A DNA stretch of 31,032 nucleotides from a virus. Under the pieces are notes generated by a model. That model was not told where the DNA came from, did not search any database, and was given only the letters and a program-made list of their open reading frames with translations. The stretch is taken from positions 1-31,032 of IMG/VR virus record IMGVR_UViG_3300028581_001255. One strand, written 5' to 3'. Position 1 is the first letter of the stretch. Every line of letters starts with the position of its first letter. Position numbers and translations under genes: made by a program. This document shows positions 8,285-15,600 of the stretch, piece by piece.

Positions 8285-8782
8285 ATGGCTACATTATTAG
8301 AAAAGTTGGTTGAAGTATTAGGAGATGAAGAGATTGCTAAGAAGGTTCAAAGTTCATTAGGTGATTATATGTTGCCTAAGACAGAATATGCCAAAGTAAG
8401 AGATGCTTTGAAAGAAAAAGAAGCAGAACTTGAAAAGATTAGATTGTCAAGTATGGATAATGAACAGAAGTGGCAACACGAGATGACAAAAGCACAAGCA
8501 ATTCAAAGCGAGTTCAATGTTAAGACTAACAGATTAGAAGCCGAAAAGTTATTTGTCGGTGCAGGGTTATCTCAAGAAGTCTACCAAGATATTTTAGATA
8601 AGTCAGTTAGTGAAGATAAAGATAGAACATTAGGATTGGTAAATGGGTTTATTGGTATATTAGGCAAAGAGAAAGAGATTATCGCTAATCAAACGAAAGA
8701 AAATCTACTCAACAGCACTAAGAAACCTGAAACTCCAGATAATATTTCTCCTAAAACTACTACTTTCAAAACAACTTTATAA
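8285..8782 (+). CDS. Capsid scaffolding protein (Gp20-like)
   Basis: A 165-residue, charged and largely helical protein with a coiled-coil-like stretch (about residues 35-85, many K/E and heptad-like spacing) and a disordered Pro/Thr/Lys-rich tail. Size, composition and position between portal and major capsid protein fit the minor structural GP20/scaffold group, which guides capsid assembly and leaves the head. AAAGGTGG (8272-8279) precedes ATG. A small GGAGT-GGT-ACTCC hairpin lies in the leader at about 8243-8255. Confidence 0.8.
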   Translation: MATLLEKLVEVLGDEEIAKKVQSSLGDYMLPKTEYAKVRDALKEKEAELEKIRLSSMDNEQKWQHEMTKAQAIQSEFNVKTNRLEAEKLFVGAGLSQEVYQDILDKSVSEDKDRTLGLVNGFIGILGKEKEIIANQTKENLLNSTKKPETPDNISPKTTTFKTTL

Positions 8783-8821
8783 GTTAAGATGCCTTAGGGC
8801 ATAGAAAGAGAAATTAAAAGT

Positions 8822-9688
8822 ATGGCAAGACAAGACGCATTAAGTATTAAACTCACAGATGGTACAACTCCAGCTGATTTGATGGAACAGTATGCAGGGT
8901 TAATTGAGAATATTGAAGCAACAGCAGTTTCAATTCAGTTAAAAAATTATAATTTAAGTGGCGACCCTATGGGTGGTAGTGTAGAAGCGAAGAGATTTGA
9001 AAACTCTGTATCAGTTGCTTATGGTACAGCAAGAACCGCTGGTGCTGGTGTTGATGTTCAAACCGAACCAGTTGTTATCAATCTAAATGTTGATAGAGAA
9101 ATTGTTGAAGAGATTGAAGCGAAAGATATTAAATTGTATGGAATACCTGCTATGTTGCAACGCAGAGCACAAAACCATAAGTCTGCTATGAAGAGAGAAT
9201 TAGATACTGCTTTCTTTACTGAAGCGTATGTAACTGGAACAGCGACTACTTGTGCTGGTGCTACTTGGGACATTAAATTAGAAGAGTTGGCAGTTGCCCT
9301 TGAAACAACTTCAAACACTTATGTTGATGGCGTTGATAGAAGTATGATGGCGTTTGTTGTTACTCCTTCAGTTCATAGTCTATTAAGATTACAAATTGAT
9401 GCTATGCCTGCCACAGATAATGCTTATGCCAAAGGTGCGGTAGGTTTGTACCACGGAGTGCCTATTTGGGTTTCAAATCATTTGCCTAAAGGCGTTGGTC
9501 AAGTTGTCAATGCGTTTGTAATGGCATTTGGTTCAGTTGCTCAACCAGTAGCAATTAGTCAACCTTATACCGATGAAAGAATACCTTTAAGTAATTCACA
9601 CGCAGTTGAATTGTTCTACAATTACGGAACTAAAGCAGTTACACCTGATTTAATCCGTTATGTTGGGGACACCTATTCTGCTTCTTAA
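8822..9688 (+). CDS. Major capsid protein
   Basis: A 288-residue protein following the scaffold, with the alanine/valine/threonine-rich beta composition of HK97-fold shell proteins. Residues about 40-80 (EAKRFENSVSVAYGTARTAG) and 90-115 (VVINLNVDREIVEEIEAKD) correspond to the E-loop/spine region in related phage capsids. The C-terminal half contains the A-domain-like segment VGLYHGVPIWVSNHLP. No protease gene is present, so the shell probably matures without a dedicated prohead protease. The leader contains a small ATGCC-TTAG-GGCAT hairpin (about 8788-8801). Confidence 0.85.
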   Translation: MARQDALSIKLTDGTTPADLMEQYAGLIENIEATAVSIQLKNYNLSGDPMGGSVEAKRFENSVSVAYGTARTAGAGVDVQTEPVVINLNVDREIVEEIEAKDIKLYGIPAMLQRRAQNHKSAMKRELDTAFFTEAYVTGTATTCAGATWDIKLEELAVALETTSNTYVDGVDRSMMAFVVTPSVHSLLRLQIDAMPATDNAYAKGAVGLYHGVPIWVSNHLPKGVGQVVNAFVMAFGSVAQPVAISQPYTDERIPLSNSHAVELFYNYGTKAVTPDLIRYVGDTYSAS

Positions 9689-9695
9689 TTATTAA

Positions 9696-9857
9696 ATGAA
9701 AGTTAAGAAAGGGGGAGTGGTTATCGCCATTCTCCCTACTGAACTAAAAAGGTATAAGTTGGCAGGTTGGGTTCTTGTTCAGGAAAAGACAGTTGAAGAG
9801 ATCAAGATAATGAATGAGAAAGCAAGATTAAAAAGATTAGCGAAAGGTGGTAGTTAA
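9696..9857 (+). CDS. Small basic hypothetical protein in head operon
   Basis: A 53-residue lysine-rich frame filling the gap between capsid and connector genes; it ends within the ribosome-binding region of the next gene. It starts MKVKKGGVVIAILP, has a short hydrophobic stretch and ends in a basic helix. The ATG lacks a good ribosome site, and a GTG at 9717 is preceded by GGGGGA too closely, so the start is uncertain. Small proteins of this sort are common between capsid and connector genes in Firmicute phages and may be head accessory proteins. No domain recognised. Confidence 0.5.
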   Translation: MKVKKGGVVIAILPTELKRYKLAGWVLVQEKTVEEIKIMNEKARLKRLAKGGS

Positions 9858-9858
9858 A

Positions 9859-10179
9859 GTGTTAAGTCAATTAAAATTATTATTAGGAATAACAGTTACA
9901 ACTTATGATACATTGTTAAACCTATTGATTGGTATTGCAACTGATAAGGCATTAAGAACTATCAATCCTTTTGAAGATAATTTTGATATACTGTTATTGC
10001 CTGAAAAGTATAATTATTGGGTAGTGCAAGCAAGTCAACAAATGTATTTAAGTTTAGGTCAAGAAATAGTAAACAGTTATAGTGAAAATGGCTTGTCAAT
10101 TTCCTTCAAGGAATTGCAAAGTGGGATTAGTAAAGAGTTGTTGAACGAGTTGATACCAAAAGCGAAAGCAATAGGGTAG
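9859..10179 (+). CDS. Head-tail connector (DNA packaging adaptor, SPP1 gp15-like)
   Basis: A 106-residue helical protein. The pattern MLSQLKLLLGI-x(5)-YDTLLNLLIGIATDKAL matches the first helices of the Gp6/gp15-type adaptor that docks under the portal. GTG 9859 is chosen because AAAGGTGG (9843-9850) lies 8 nt before it; reading from 9847 would place the start inside that site. First of four small connector genes in canonical order. Confidence 0.8.
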   Translation: MLSQLKLLLGITVTTYDTLLNLLIGIATDKALRTINPFEDNFDILLLPEKYNYWVVQASQQMYLSLGQEIVNSYSENGLSISFKELQSGISKELLNELIPKAKAIG

Positions 10180-10186
10180 GTCTAAT

Positions 10187-10552
10187 ATGGCTATATTACC
10201 CATTAAGAGTTGGAGTAAGACTGTTTACATCGCTAAACTAATTTCTACTAATAAAGACAGTTATGGCAACCAAACAAATGTTTACGATACACCGATACAG
10301 TTTACGCTTAATGTTCAACCTTTAAGTGATAGTGCAAGAATAGAGATATTTGGTGCTAACGCTAAAAAGATGTATGTAGCATTAAGTAAAGATATTAGTA
10401 TAGATATAAATGATTTTGATTTAGTGTATTTAGAAGATGCTACACCTACTGGAGAAACTAAAAATGGGTTTAATGCTAATTATGTTGTGCGTAGAGCAAG
10501 TATTCAAAACATAGTTGGTATATACTACTTTGAAAGTATTAAAGGTAGATAA
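10187..10552 (+). CDS. Head closure / head-tail adaptor protein
   Basis: A 121-residue beta-rich protein in the second connector position, where SPP1-like phages encode the stopper that closes the portal channel and binds the tail. Features such as SYGNQTNVYDTPIQFTLNVQPLSDSARIEIFG resemble head closure proteins of the Hc1 class. The assignment rests mainly on order, size and composition. Stop and next start are 2 nt apart. Confidence 0.65.
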   Translation: MAILPIKSWSKTVYIAKLISTNKDSYGNQTNVYDTPIQFTLNVQPLSDSARIEIFGANAKKMYVALSKDISIDINDFDLVYLEDATPTGETKNGFNANYVVRRASIQNIVGIYYFESIKGR

Positions 10553-10554
10553 AT

Positions 10555-11079
10555 ATGGCTCAAAAAGATTATGATTGGGCAAGTGGTGGTTTAGATGAAT
10601 TACTTAGAGATTTACAAGAATATGAAAGACAGTTGTTTTTAATAAATAGCGAGTTCGTTTATAAAGTTGGAGTTCTTACAAGGCAAAATATAATTAGTAG
10701 TGCGAGTAGTAATGATATGGAAGAATTGCAAGATATTAAGAATAGCAATATCTTAACACAAATTGCGTTTGGTTCTAATCCTAAAGTGTTAGTTCTAAAC
10801 ACAAGTCAAAATGCTACTTATAGTGAGTTCGGTTATGGTGTTAAATCTAAAGGGTTTAACAGTTATACAAATCTGTTTGAACCAGTTATAAATTGGGCTT
10901 ACGATGTGAATAATCACGGGTATAACGGTTGGTGGTACAAGAATAGAAGTGGAGAATGGCAACACTCAATAGGGCAACTACCGCAAGGAAGTATGTATAG
11001 AGCATATCTTAAAACTAAACAAGAATTAGGATCAGTTGCTCAAACGGTATTTAGTAAGATAAAGTTAGGTGGTAAATAA
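10555..11079 (+). CDS. HK97 gp10-like neck/tail completion protein
   Basis: A 174-residue protein in the third connector position. An N-terminal helix (GLDELLRDLQEYERQL) is followed by QNATYSEFGYG, the conserved aromatic-glycine turn of the HK97-gp10/minor tail family, and then a C-terminal helix. It is somewhat longer than the family norm because of an aromatic-rich insertion near residues 100-140 (NGWWYKN). It overlaps the next gene by one base (TAATG). Confidence 0.75.
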   Translation: MAQKDYDWASGGLDELLRDLQEYERQLFLINSEFVYKVGVLTRQNIISSASSNDMEELQDIKNSNILTQIAFGSNPKVLVLNTSQNATYSEFGYGVKSKGFNSYTNLFEPVINWAYDVNNHGYNGWWYKNRSGEWQHSIGQLPQGSMYRAYLKTKQELGSVAQTVFSKIKLGGK

Positions 11080-11504
11080 TGAAAAGAGAAGAAGTATTTG
11101 AAGAGATTTATGGTGGCATAAACACTAAACTGTCTAATGGCACATTAAACCCTTATGGTGCTACTATTCTATCGTTTATACCTTCTTATGAGCAAGATGA
11201 GTTTCCGTTGATTGTATTGAGCCAAGTTGAGTATAGTTTGAATAGTGAAACATTGAATAAGAGTGAGAAGAAACATAATTTGTCAGTTGAAGCACAGATA
11301 TTTGCTAAAGATACTGCAACAGTTAATAAGCGTATAATCGCTAATAGCGTTGCTGATTTAGTGGAAGTTGTATTACAAGATGATTATGGTTTAAGATTAG
11401 AATTGTCAAATGTATTACCTAATCTTGATGAGAATGTATATAGAGTATTATTAAGATTTAGTTGTATTATAGATGATGATAGTAAAGTTATTTATAGAGA
11501 ATAA
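11079..11504 (+). CDS. Tail terminator protein
   Basis: A 141-residue protein immediately before the major tail protein, the usual place for the tail terminator (SPP1 gp17-like / lambda U-like), which caps the tail tube and joins it to the head. The pattern FPLIVLSQVEYSLNSETLNKSEKKHNLSVEAQIF (written here in part) has the expected strand, loop and strand layout, and the protein ends with a hydrophobic beta stretch. Call based on position, size and fold pattern. Confidence 0.65.
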   Translation: MKREEVFEEIYGGINTKLSNGTLNPYGATILSFIPSYEQDEFPLIVLSQVEYSLNSETLNKSEKKHNLSVEAQIFAKDTATVNKRIIANSVADLVEVVLQDDYGLRLELSNVLPNLDENVYRVLLRFSCIIDDDSKVIYRE

Positions 11505-11525
11505 CGGAAAGGTGGCTAAACACTT

Positions 11526-11960
11526 ATGGCATTAGCACAAAGCGATATTGGGATTGAGTTATGGGCGAGTTCTACTGGCACTGCTGGAACATTCACTGAA
11601 TTAGTGGCTGTTACTGGTGTACCTGCAACTGGTTCAGCACAAGGTAAATTAGAAGCAACTGTATTAAGTTCTACCAAGAAACAGTATATTGCGGACAGAG
11701 AAGATTTACCTGATTTAGAGTTTACTTATAATCATTTGGAAGCGAATTATACTTTAGTAGAAGCAGTTTGTGGTCAAGCATATCACTTCTTAATCGTTTA
11801 TGGAGATGGAACTGGTGCGTTGATTGTTGGTGAAGGTAATACTTGGGTAGATGCAGTTTCGAGGGGTAGCGTTGTTCAAGCAAAATTGAATATCGTTCCT
11901 GAAAGCATTGAATACCAAACTATTGCAGAAGTTGCAGTATTAGTAGCAGTAGGATCTTAA
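11526..11960 (+). CDS. Major tail tube protein
   Basis: A 144-residue Ala/Gly/Thr/Val-rich protein preceded by a strong AAAGGTGG site, as befits a highly expressed virion protein. The core ELWASSTGTAGTFTEL, KLEATVLSSTKKQY and DLEFTYNH is typical of short siphovirus tail tube proteins of Firmicute phages. It polymerises around the tape measure. It sits directly upstream of the chaperone pair, as expected. Confidence 0.85.
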   Translation: MALAQSDIGIELWASSTGTAGTFTELVAVTGVPATGSAQGKLEATVLSSTKKQYIADREDLPDLEFTYNHLEANYTLVEAVCGQAYHFLIVYGDGTGALIVGEGNTWVDAVSRGSVVQAKLNIVPESIEYQTIAEVAVLVAVGS

Positions 11961-11984
11961 TAACTGTTTGAAGGGAGATTATAA

Positions 11985-12320
11985 ATGGTTAATGTATTAG
12001 TAATTGATGTTAGTGGAGTTGAATACAAGTTTGCGTTAGATAGAGCAGAAATTGTTAGAGCAGAGAAAATGGGATTAAAGTTAAAGGCATTAGAAGATAC
12101 ACCTTTAACCCAAATGACTTTCTTATGGGCGATTGGGTTGCATAAAATACAACCTAAACTGTCTAATGAACAATGCTATGAACTGTATGATAAGTACCTT
12201 GCTGAAAATGGAGATGTACAAGAAGTTATCCAATTCTTGTCTAATGAATATGGAAGTTTTTTTCAAACCACACAACAAAGTACAGAAGAAACAAAGAAAG
12301 CGAGATTGGAAGTTCTTTAG
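11985..12320 (+). CDS. Tail assembly chaperone, short form (lambda gpG-like)
   Basis: A 111-residue protein between the tail tube and tape measure genes. It has a beta-rich start and a helical middle (PLTQMTFLWAIGLHKI). Its role in this class is to bind and solubilise the tape measure during tail assembly. Near its end the frame contains T TTT TTT (12257-12263), at which a -1 shift would produce a longer protein joined to the following frame. The normal product terminates at 12320. Start supported by GGGAG 10 nt upstream. Confidence 0.8.
   Translation: MVNVLVIDVSGVEYKFALDRAEIVRAEKMGLKLKALEDTPLTQMTFLWAIGLHKIQPKLSNEQCYELYDKYLAENGDVQEVIQFLSNEYGSFFQTTQQSTEETKKARLEVL
12257..12263 (+). other. Programmed -1 ribosomal frameshift site (T TTT TTT)
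   Basis: A run of seven T that, in the frame of the upstream chaperone gene, is arranged as T TTT TTT, a perfect X XXY YYZ slippery heptamer. A -1 slip continues into a frame that is open from 12263 to 12730 with no stop. It lies at the conserved place, near the 3' end of the first chaperone ORF just before the tape measure gene. No strong downstream hairpin is obvious. Confidence 0.8.
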
Positions 12321-12730
12321 AAGAAGTTGAAGAACAAGATTTCTTAACTAACGAAGAGTATTTTAATTATTTGTTTCCTTATGCTATCCAATTTGGTATG
12401 TCTAATTATGATTTTTGGTATAACGAACCGAGTTTGTATTGGGCATACCAAGTTGCTTATCAAGATAAAGCGAAACGAGATTTAGAGATTATGAATTACA
12501 ATGCTTGGTTGTGTGGGTTATATAACTATAATGCGTTTAGTGTTGTTGAAGCAAATGTTAATCGTAGAGAAACAGATGAACTACAATCTTATGTTAATAA
12601 GCCGTTTGATTTTAGTGACAAAGATAATAATGTAGATGATAAAAAAGAAAAGAAGAATATGTTAGAAATTAGAATGAAAGCACTACTCTCGAAGAGTAAA
12701 AGTATATTAGGCAAAAAGAAAGAAGGATAG
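12263..12730 (+). CDS. Tail assembly chaperone, frameshift extension (lambda gpGT-like)
   Basis: This frame has no ribosome site of its own: its first start-like codon (TTG at 12371) lies deep inside the domain. Reached by a -1 slip at 12257-12263 it adds 155 residues to the first 93 codons of the preceding ORF, giving a fusion of about 248 residues. The extension holds an acidic linker (SSLEEVEEQD), an aromatic-rich domain (FPYAIQFGMSNYDFWY, then YNAWLCGLYNYNAF) and a basic C-terminal tail, matching the T part in Firmicute phages. The fusion bridges the tape measure and the tube protein and is made in small amounts. Confidence 0.78.
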   Translation, partial: SNHTTKYRRNKESEIGSSLEEVEEQDFLTNEEYFNYLFPYAIQFGMSNYDFWYNEPSLYWAYQVAYQDKAKRDLEIMNYNAWLCGLYNYNAFSVVEANVNRRETDELQSYVNKPFDFSDKDNNVDDKKEKKNMLEIRMKALLSKSKSILGKKKEG

Positions 12731-12737
12731 CAACTAT

Positions 12738-15197
12738 ATGGCAAGTAATTATTCAGTAGCGAACTTAGGTATAACAATATCATCTACTGCCAGAGGTGCT
12801 ATTTTGTCAATCAACTCTTTAACTAAAGCGGTAGAAAGAGCAAATGTTCAAACTGCTAAATTAAGTGCCGACTTTGTTAAAATGGGTGGGGTTTTAACTC
12901 CAACTACTGCTAAAATAACTGCTCAATCTTCAAGTCTAAAATCATTAGAAAGCAACCTAACGAAATCTACTAATGCTTTACAAAAGATGAGTGGTACTTT
13001 TAGTGGTCTTGGTAGGATCATATCAACTAATTTAGGTTTTGGAAGTTTGCAACAAAGTTTGAATACTATTACTACTGGGTTAAATAAAATTATAAATGAA
13101 GTTAGTGGTTATATTGAAAACTTTAATTTATTTAATGTTACTATTACTAACTCATTAAGAACCCAATATAAAGAAGAAACTAAAATAACTGAAGAGTTTA
13201 ACAAGCAACTTCAATTTCAATATCTAATGAACGATGTATTAAAAACTAATATGAGTGAAACTATGCGTTATCAAGGTTTCTTTCAAAATCTATCTGGCTC
13301 ACTTGGTTTATCAAGCGATAGTTCTATATTATTATCTCAAAATCTAACTAAGTTATCTTATGATCTATCATCTCTATTTAACATACCTGTGGCAACAGCG
13401 TTTTCAAAGATAAGTTCAGGTTTAATTGGTCAAACGAAACCTTTAAGAAACTTAGGTATAGATGTTACCCAACAGACTTTACAACCAATTCTATATTCAT
13501 TAGGTATCAATAAACAAGTTACATCTTTAACTCAAGCCGAAAAGGTTATGTTAAGGTACATATCTATTTTAAGACAATCAACTAATGCTCAAGGGGACTT
13601 CGCAAGAACTATTGAAGCACCTGCAAATCAAATTCGTATCCTAACTAATCAAATAAAAGAATTATCAAGATGGGTAGGTGCTATCTTTATCGGTACATTT
13701 GGTAAAATAATACCTTATGTAAATGCTTTTGTTATGGTCTTGAAAGAAATGGCTAAATGGGTTGCGTATGCTTTTGGTTTTAATTTGAATAATTATAATT
13801 TTATAGGTCAACAAGCAGAAGATGTTGGGACTTTAGATGAAGAATTAAATAATGCCACCGAAAGTGCTAATGCCTTAAAAAGAACATTAAGAAGTTTTGA
13901 TGAAATAAATAATATATCAACTGGTGCATCAACAAGTGTAAATGGTATTGCTATTGGTAATGATAGTGGTGCTTTTGATAAACTAAAAGATGTAATGAGC
14001 AGTTATGATAATCTTATGTCAAATGTTAGTACAAAGGCAGGTCAAATAAGCGATAAGATTTTAACTTGGTTAGGTTTCTCTAAAACTGTTAATGAACAAA
14101 CTGGAGAGATTAGTTGGTTTTTCACTCAAATTGTTGGATTAGACTTTAGTGGTTTATCTAAAGATTTCGGTTTATTGGCTGATAAACTTTCCGCTTTAGG
14201 AAGCACCTTATGGGATAGTTTAATTGATCTATACGACCACTTCTTAAAACCTTTAGGTGCTTACATTATAAATGTTGCTTTGCCTGATTTCCTTGAAACA
14301 GTTGGAGATGGGGTTGAAGCGATAGGCAAGTTCTATAAGAATAATAAAGAGTATATGACACTGTTTTATGATAAGTTCTTATTACCTGTATCTAAAATAT
14401 TATTAGATGCTTTTAATAAGTCTTTCGAAGGTTTTGTTGCTGTAATAGATAGTATGACAAGTAATGAAGCTGGTGCAAAGAGAATATTTGACTTAATCAT
14501 TGTATTCTTAGCGGCCTTAACTGCTACTAAACTTATTCTTGCTCTAAAAACACACCCATTTATTGCGTTGTCAGTTGCTATTTTAACTATCATAGGTAGT
14601 AAAGATGATTTCTCAAGTTGGTTAGAAAGTTTAGGGAAGATGGGGACTTATGTTGGAACATTGATAACTCTAACAGCGGCTTTAATGGGTGTCGCATTTG
14701 CGATAGCGGCTGTTATGGGTGCTTCAACCGCTGGAATTTCATTAGTTGCTTGGACAGCGGCTTTAGTTGCGGCTGGTGCTACTTATGAATTATGGCAAAA
14801 GAAATTAAAGACCCCTAATCCTCCACCAAAAATTCCTTTGCCACCTGGCGGGGGTACAAATAATCCTACACCAAAAATTCCTTTGCCACCTGGCGGGGGT
14901 ACAATATGGGCTGATGGTGGGTTTCCAACAACTGGCGAATTATTTATCGCAAGAGAAGCAGGACCTGAGATGGTTGGTAGTATGGGTGGCAAAACAGCGG
15001 TCGCTAATAACGACCAAATCGTTTCTGGTATCACACAGGGCGTATTTGCAGGCGTTGTGAACGCTTTTAGTGGTATTGGTAGTAATAGTCCACAGACAAT
15101 CAATTTGACTGTCCAGATTGGTTCTAATAAGGTTGGAGATGGTATAATAGATTTAGTCAATGATAGTATTAGTAGAGGTAAAACAATTTTAATCTAA
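12738..15197 (+). CDS. Tail tape measure protein
   Basis: An 819-residue protein, the longest in the window, and the ruler for tail length; if about 1.5 angstrom per residue holds, the tail is near 120 nm. The N-terminal 350 residues are Ser/Thr/Asn-rich and helical. Hydrophobic segments appear near 305-345 and at about 570-680 (AALTATKLILAL, LITLTAALMGVAFAIAAVMG), as usual in proteins that insert into the host membrane. Residues about 694-722 hold a tandem proline/glycine repeat, followed by a GGFPTTGELFIAREAGPEM segment found near the C-terminus of many tape measures. No muramidase or peptidase domain is seen. Confidence 0.9.
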   Translation: MASNYSVANLGITISSTARGAILSINSLTKAVERANVQTAKLSADFVKMGGVLTPTTAKITAQSSSLKSLESNLTKSTNALQKMSGTFSGLGRIISTNLGFGSLQQSLNTITTGLNKIINEVSGYIENFNLFNVTITNSLRTQYKEETKITEEFNKQLQFQYLMNDVLKTNMSETMRYQGFFQNLSGSLGLSSDSSILLSQNLTKLSYDLSSLFNIPVATAFSKISSGLIGQTKPLRNLGIDVTQQTLQPILYSLGINKQVTSLTQAEKVMLRYISILRQSTNAQGDFARTIEAPANQIRILTNQIKELSRWVGAIFIGTFGKIIPYVNAFVMVLKEMAKWVAYAFGFNLNNYNFIGQQAEDVGTLDEELNNATESANALKRTLRSFDEINNISTGASTSVNGIAIGNDSGAFDKLKDVMSSYDNLMSNVSTKAGQISDKILTWLGFSKTVNEQTGEISWFFTQIVGLDFSGLSKDFGLLADKLSALGSTLWDSLIDLYDHFLKPLGAYIINVALPDFLETVGDGVEAIGKFYKNNKEYMTLFYDKFLLPVSKILLDAFNKSFEGFVAVIDSMTSNEAGAKRIFDLIIVFLAALTATKLILALKTHPFIALSVAILTIIGSKDDFSSWLESLGKMGTYVGTLITLTAALMGVAFAIAAVMGASTAGISLVAWTAALVAAGATYELWQKKLKTPNPPPKIPLPPGGGTNNPTPKIPLPPGGGTIWADGGFPTTGELFIAREAGPEMVGSMGGKTAVANNDQIVSGITQGVFAGVVNAFSGIGSNSPQTINLTVQIGSNKVGDGIIDLVNDSISRGKTILI
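14817..14904 (+). repeat. 45-bp tandem duplication in the tape measure gene
   Basis: Two copies of a 45-bp unit (starting 14817 and 14862) that are almost identical, differing clearly only at one codon (CCA versus ACA). They encode N-P-x-P-K-I-P-L-P-P-G-G-G-T twice, a flexible Pro/Gly linker between the hydrophobic region and the C-terminal domain. High identity suggests a recent duplication by slippage. Confidence 0.9.
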
Positions 15198-15214
15198 TGA
15201 AAGGTGGAAATTAA

Positions 15215-15592
15215 ATGGCTCAAGTTTGGCAAATTAAAACAATCAATAGTGATCCAGTACCGATACCAACATCACTTAAAATAGCATACTATACTCTTGA
15301 AAAAGATGCAGGTGCTAATATGCTTGGTAATATGATACATAATGTGATAAACCATAAAAAGAAGTTCTTTATCACTACACCACCTTTATCACAAACTGAT
15401 TTAGATGCTTTTTTAGAGATTATGATACCTGATGCCTTAACTATCGTGTATTATGATCCATTTAATAGCGGTACTGAAACAACTGGTTATTTCTATCACG
15501 GAGATATTGAAGTAGAAGTATTATGGATTAAAAACGAGAGTATGACAGATGTTTTATATAAAGGTTTGAGTATCAACTTAATAGAGAATTAG
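15215..15592 (+). CDS. Short tail protein after tape measure (DUF6711-like)
   Basis: A 125-residue protein in the position of the distal tail protein but far shorter than a full Dit (about 250). The layout, with an early Pro-containing strand (PVPIPTSLKIAYY), a middle helix that begins with SQTDLDAFLEIM and ends in TIVYYDP, then GYFYHGDIEVEVLW, resembles the DUF6711-type small tail proteins of Firmicute phages. Likely a ring that links the tail tube to the tip. AAAGGTGG lies upstream. Family call is by resemblance only. Confidence 0.55.
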   Translation: MAQVWQIKTINSDPVPIPTSLKIAYYTLEKDAGANMLGNMIHNVINHKKKFFITTPPLSQTDLDAFLEIMIPDALTIVYYDPFNSGTETTGYFYHGDIEVEVLWIKNESMTDVLYKGLSINLIEN

Positions 15593-15600
15593 GAGAACAA

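Noticed and set aside
12133-12330. 65-codon forward frame overlapping the tail chaperone
   Set aside because: It is in the +1 frame relative to the chaperone, has no ribosome site and does not connect to the extension; the -1 frame explains the region.
14783-15160. Leftward 125-codon frame opposite the tape measure gene
   Set aside because: It mirrors the tandem repeat and the C-terminal coding region of the tape measure; no start signals and a Pro-rich shadow composition.
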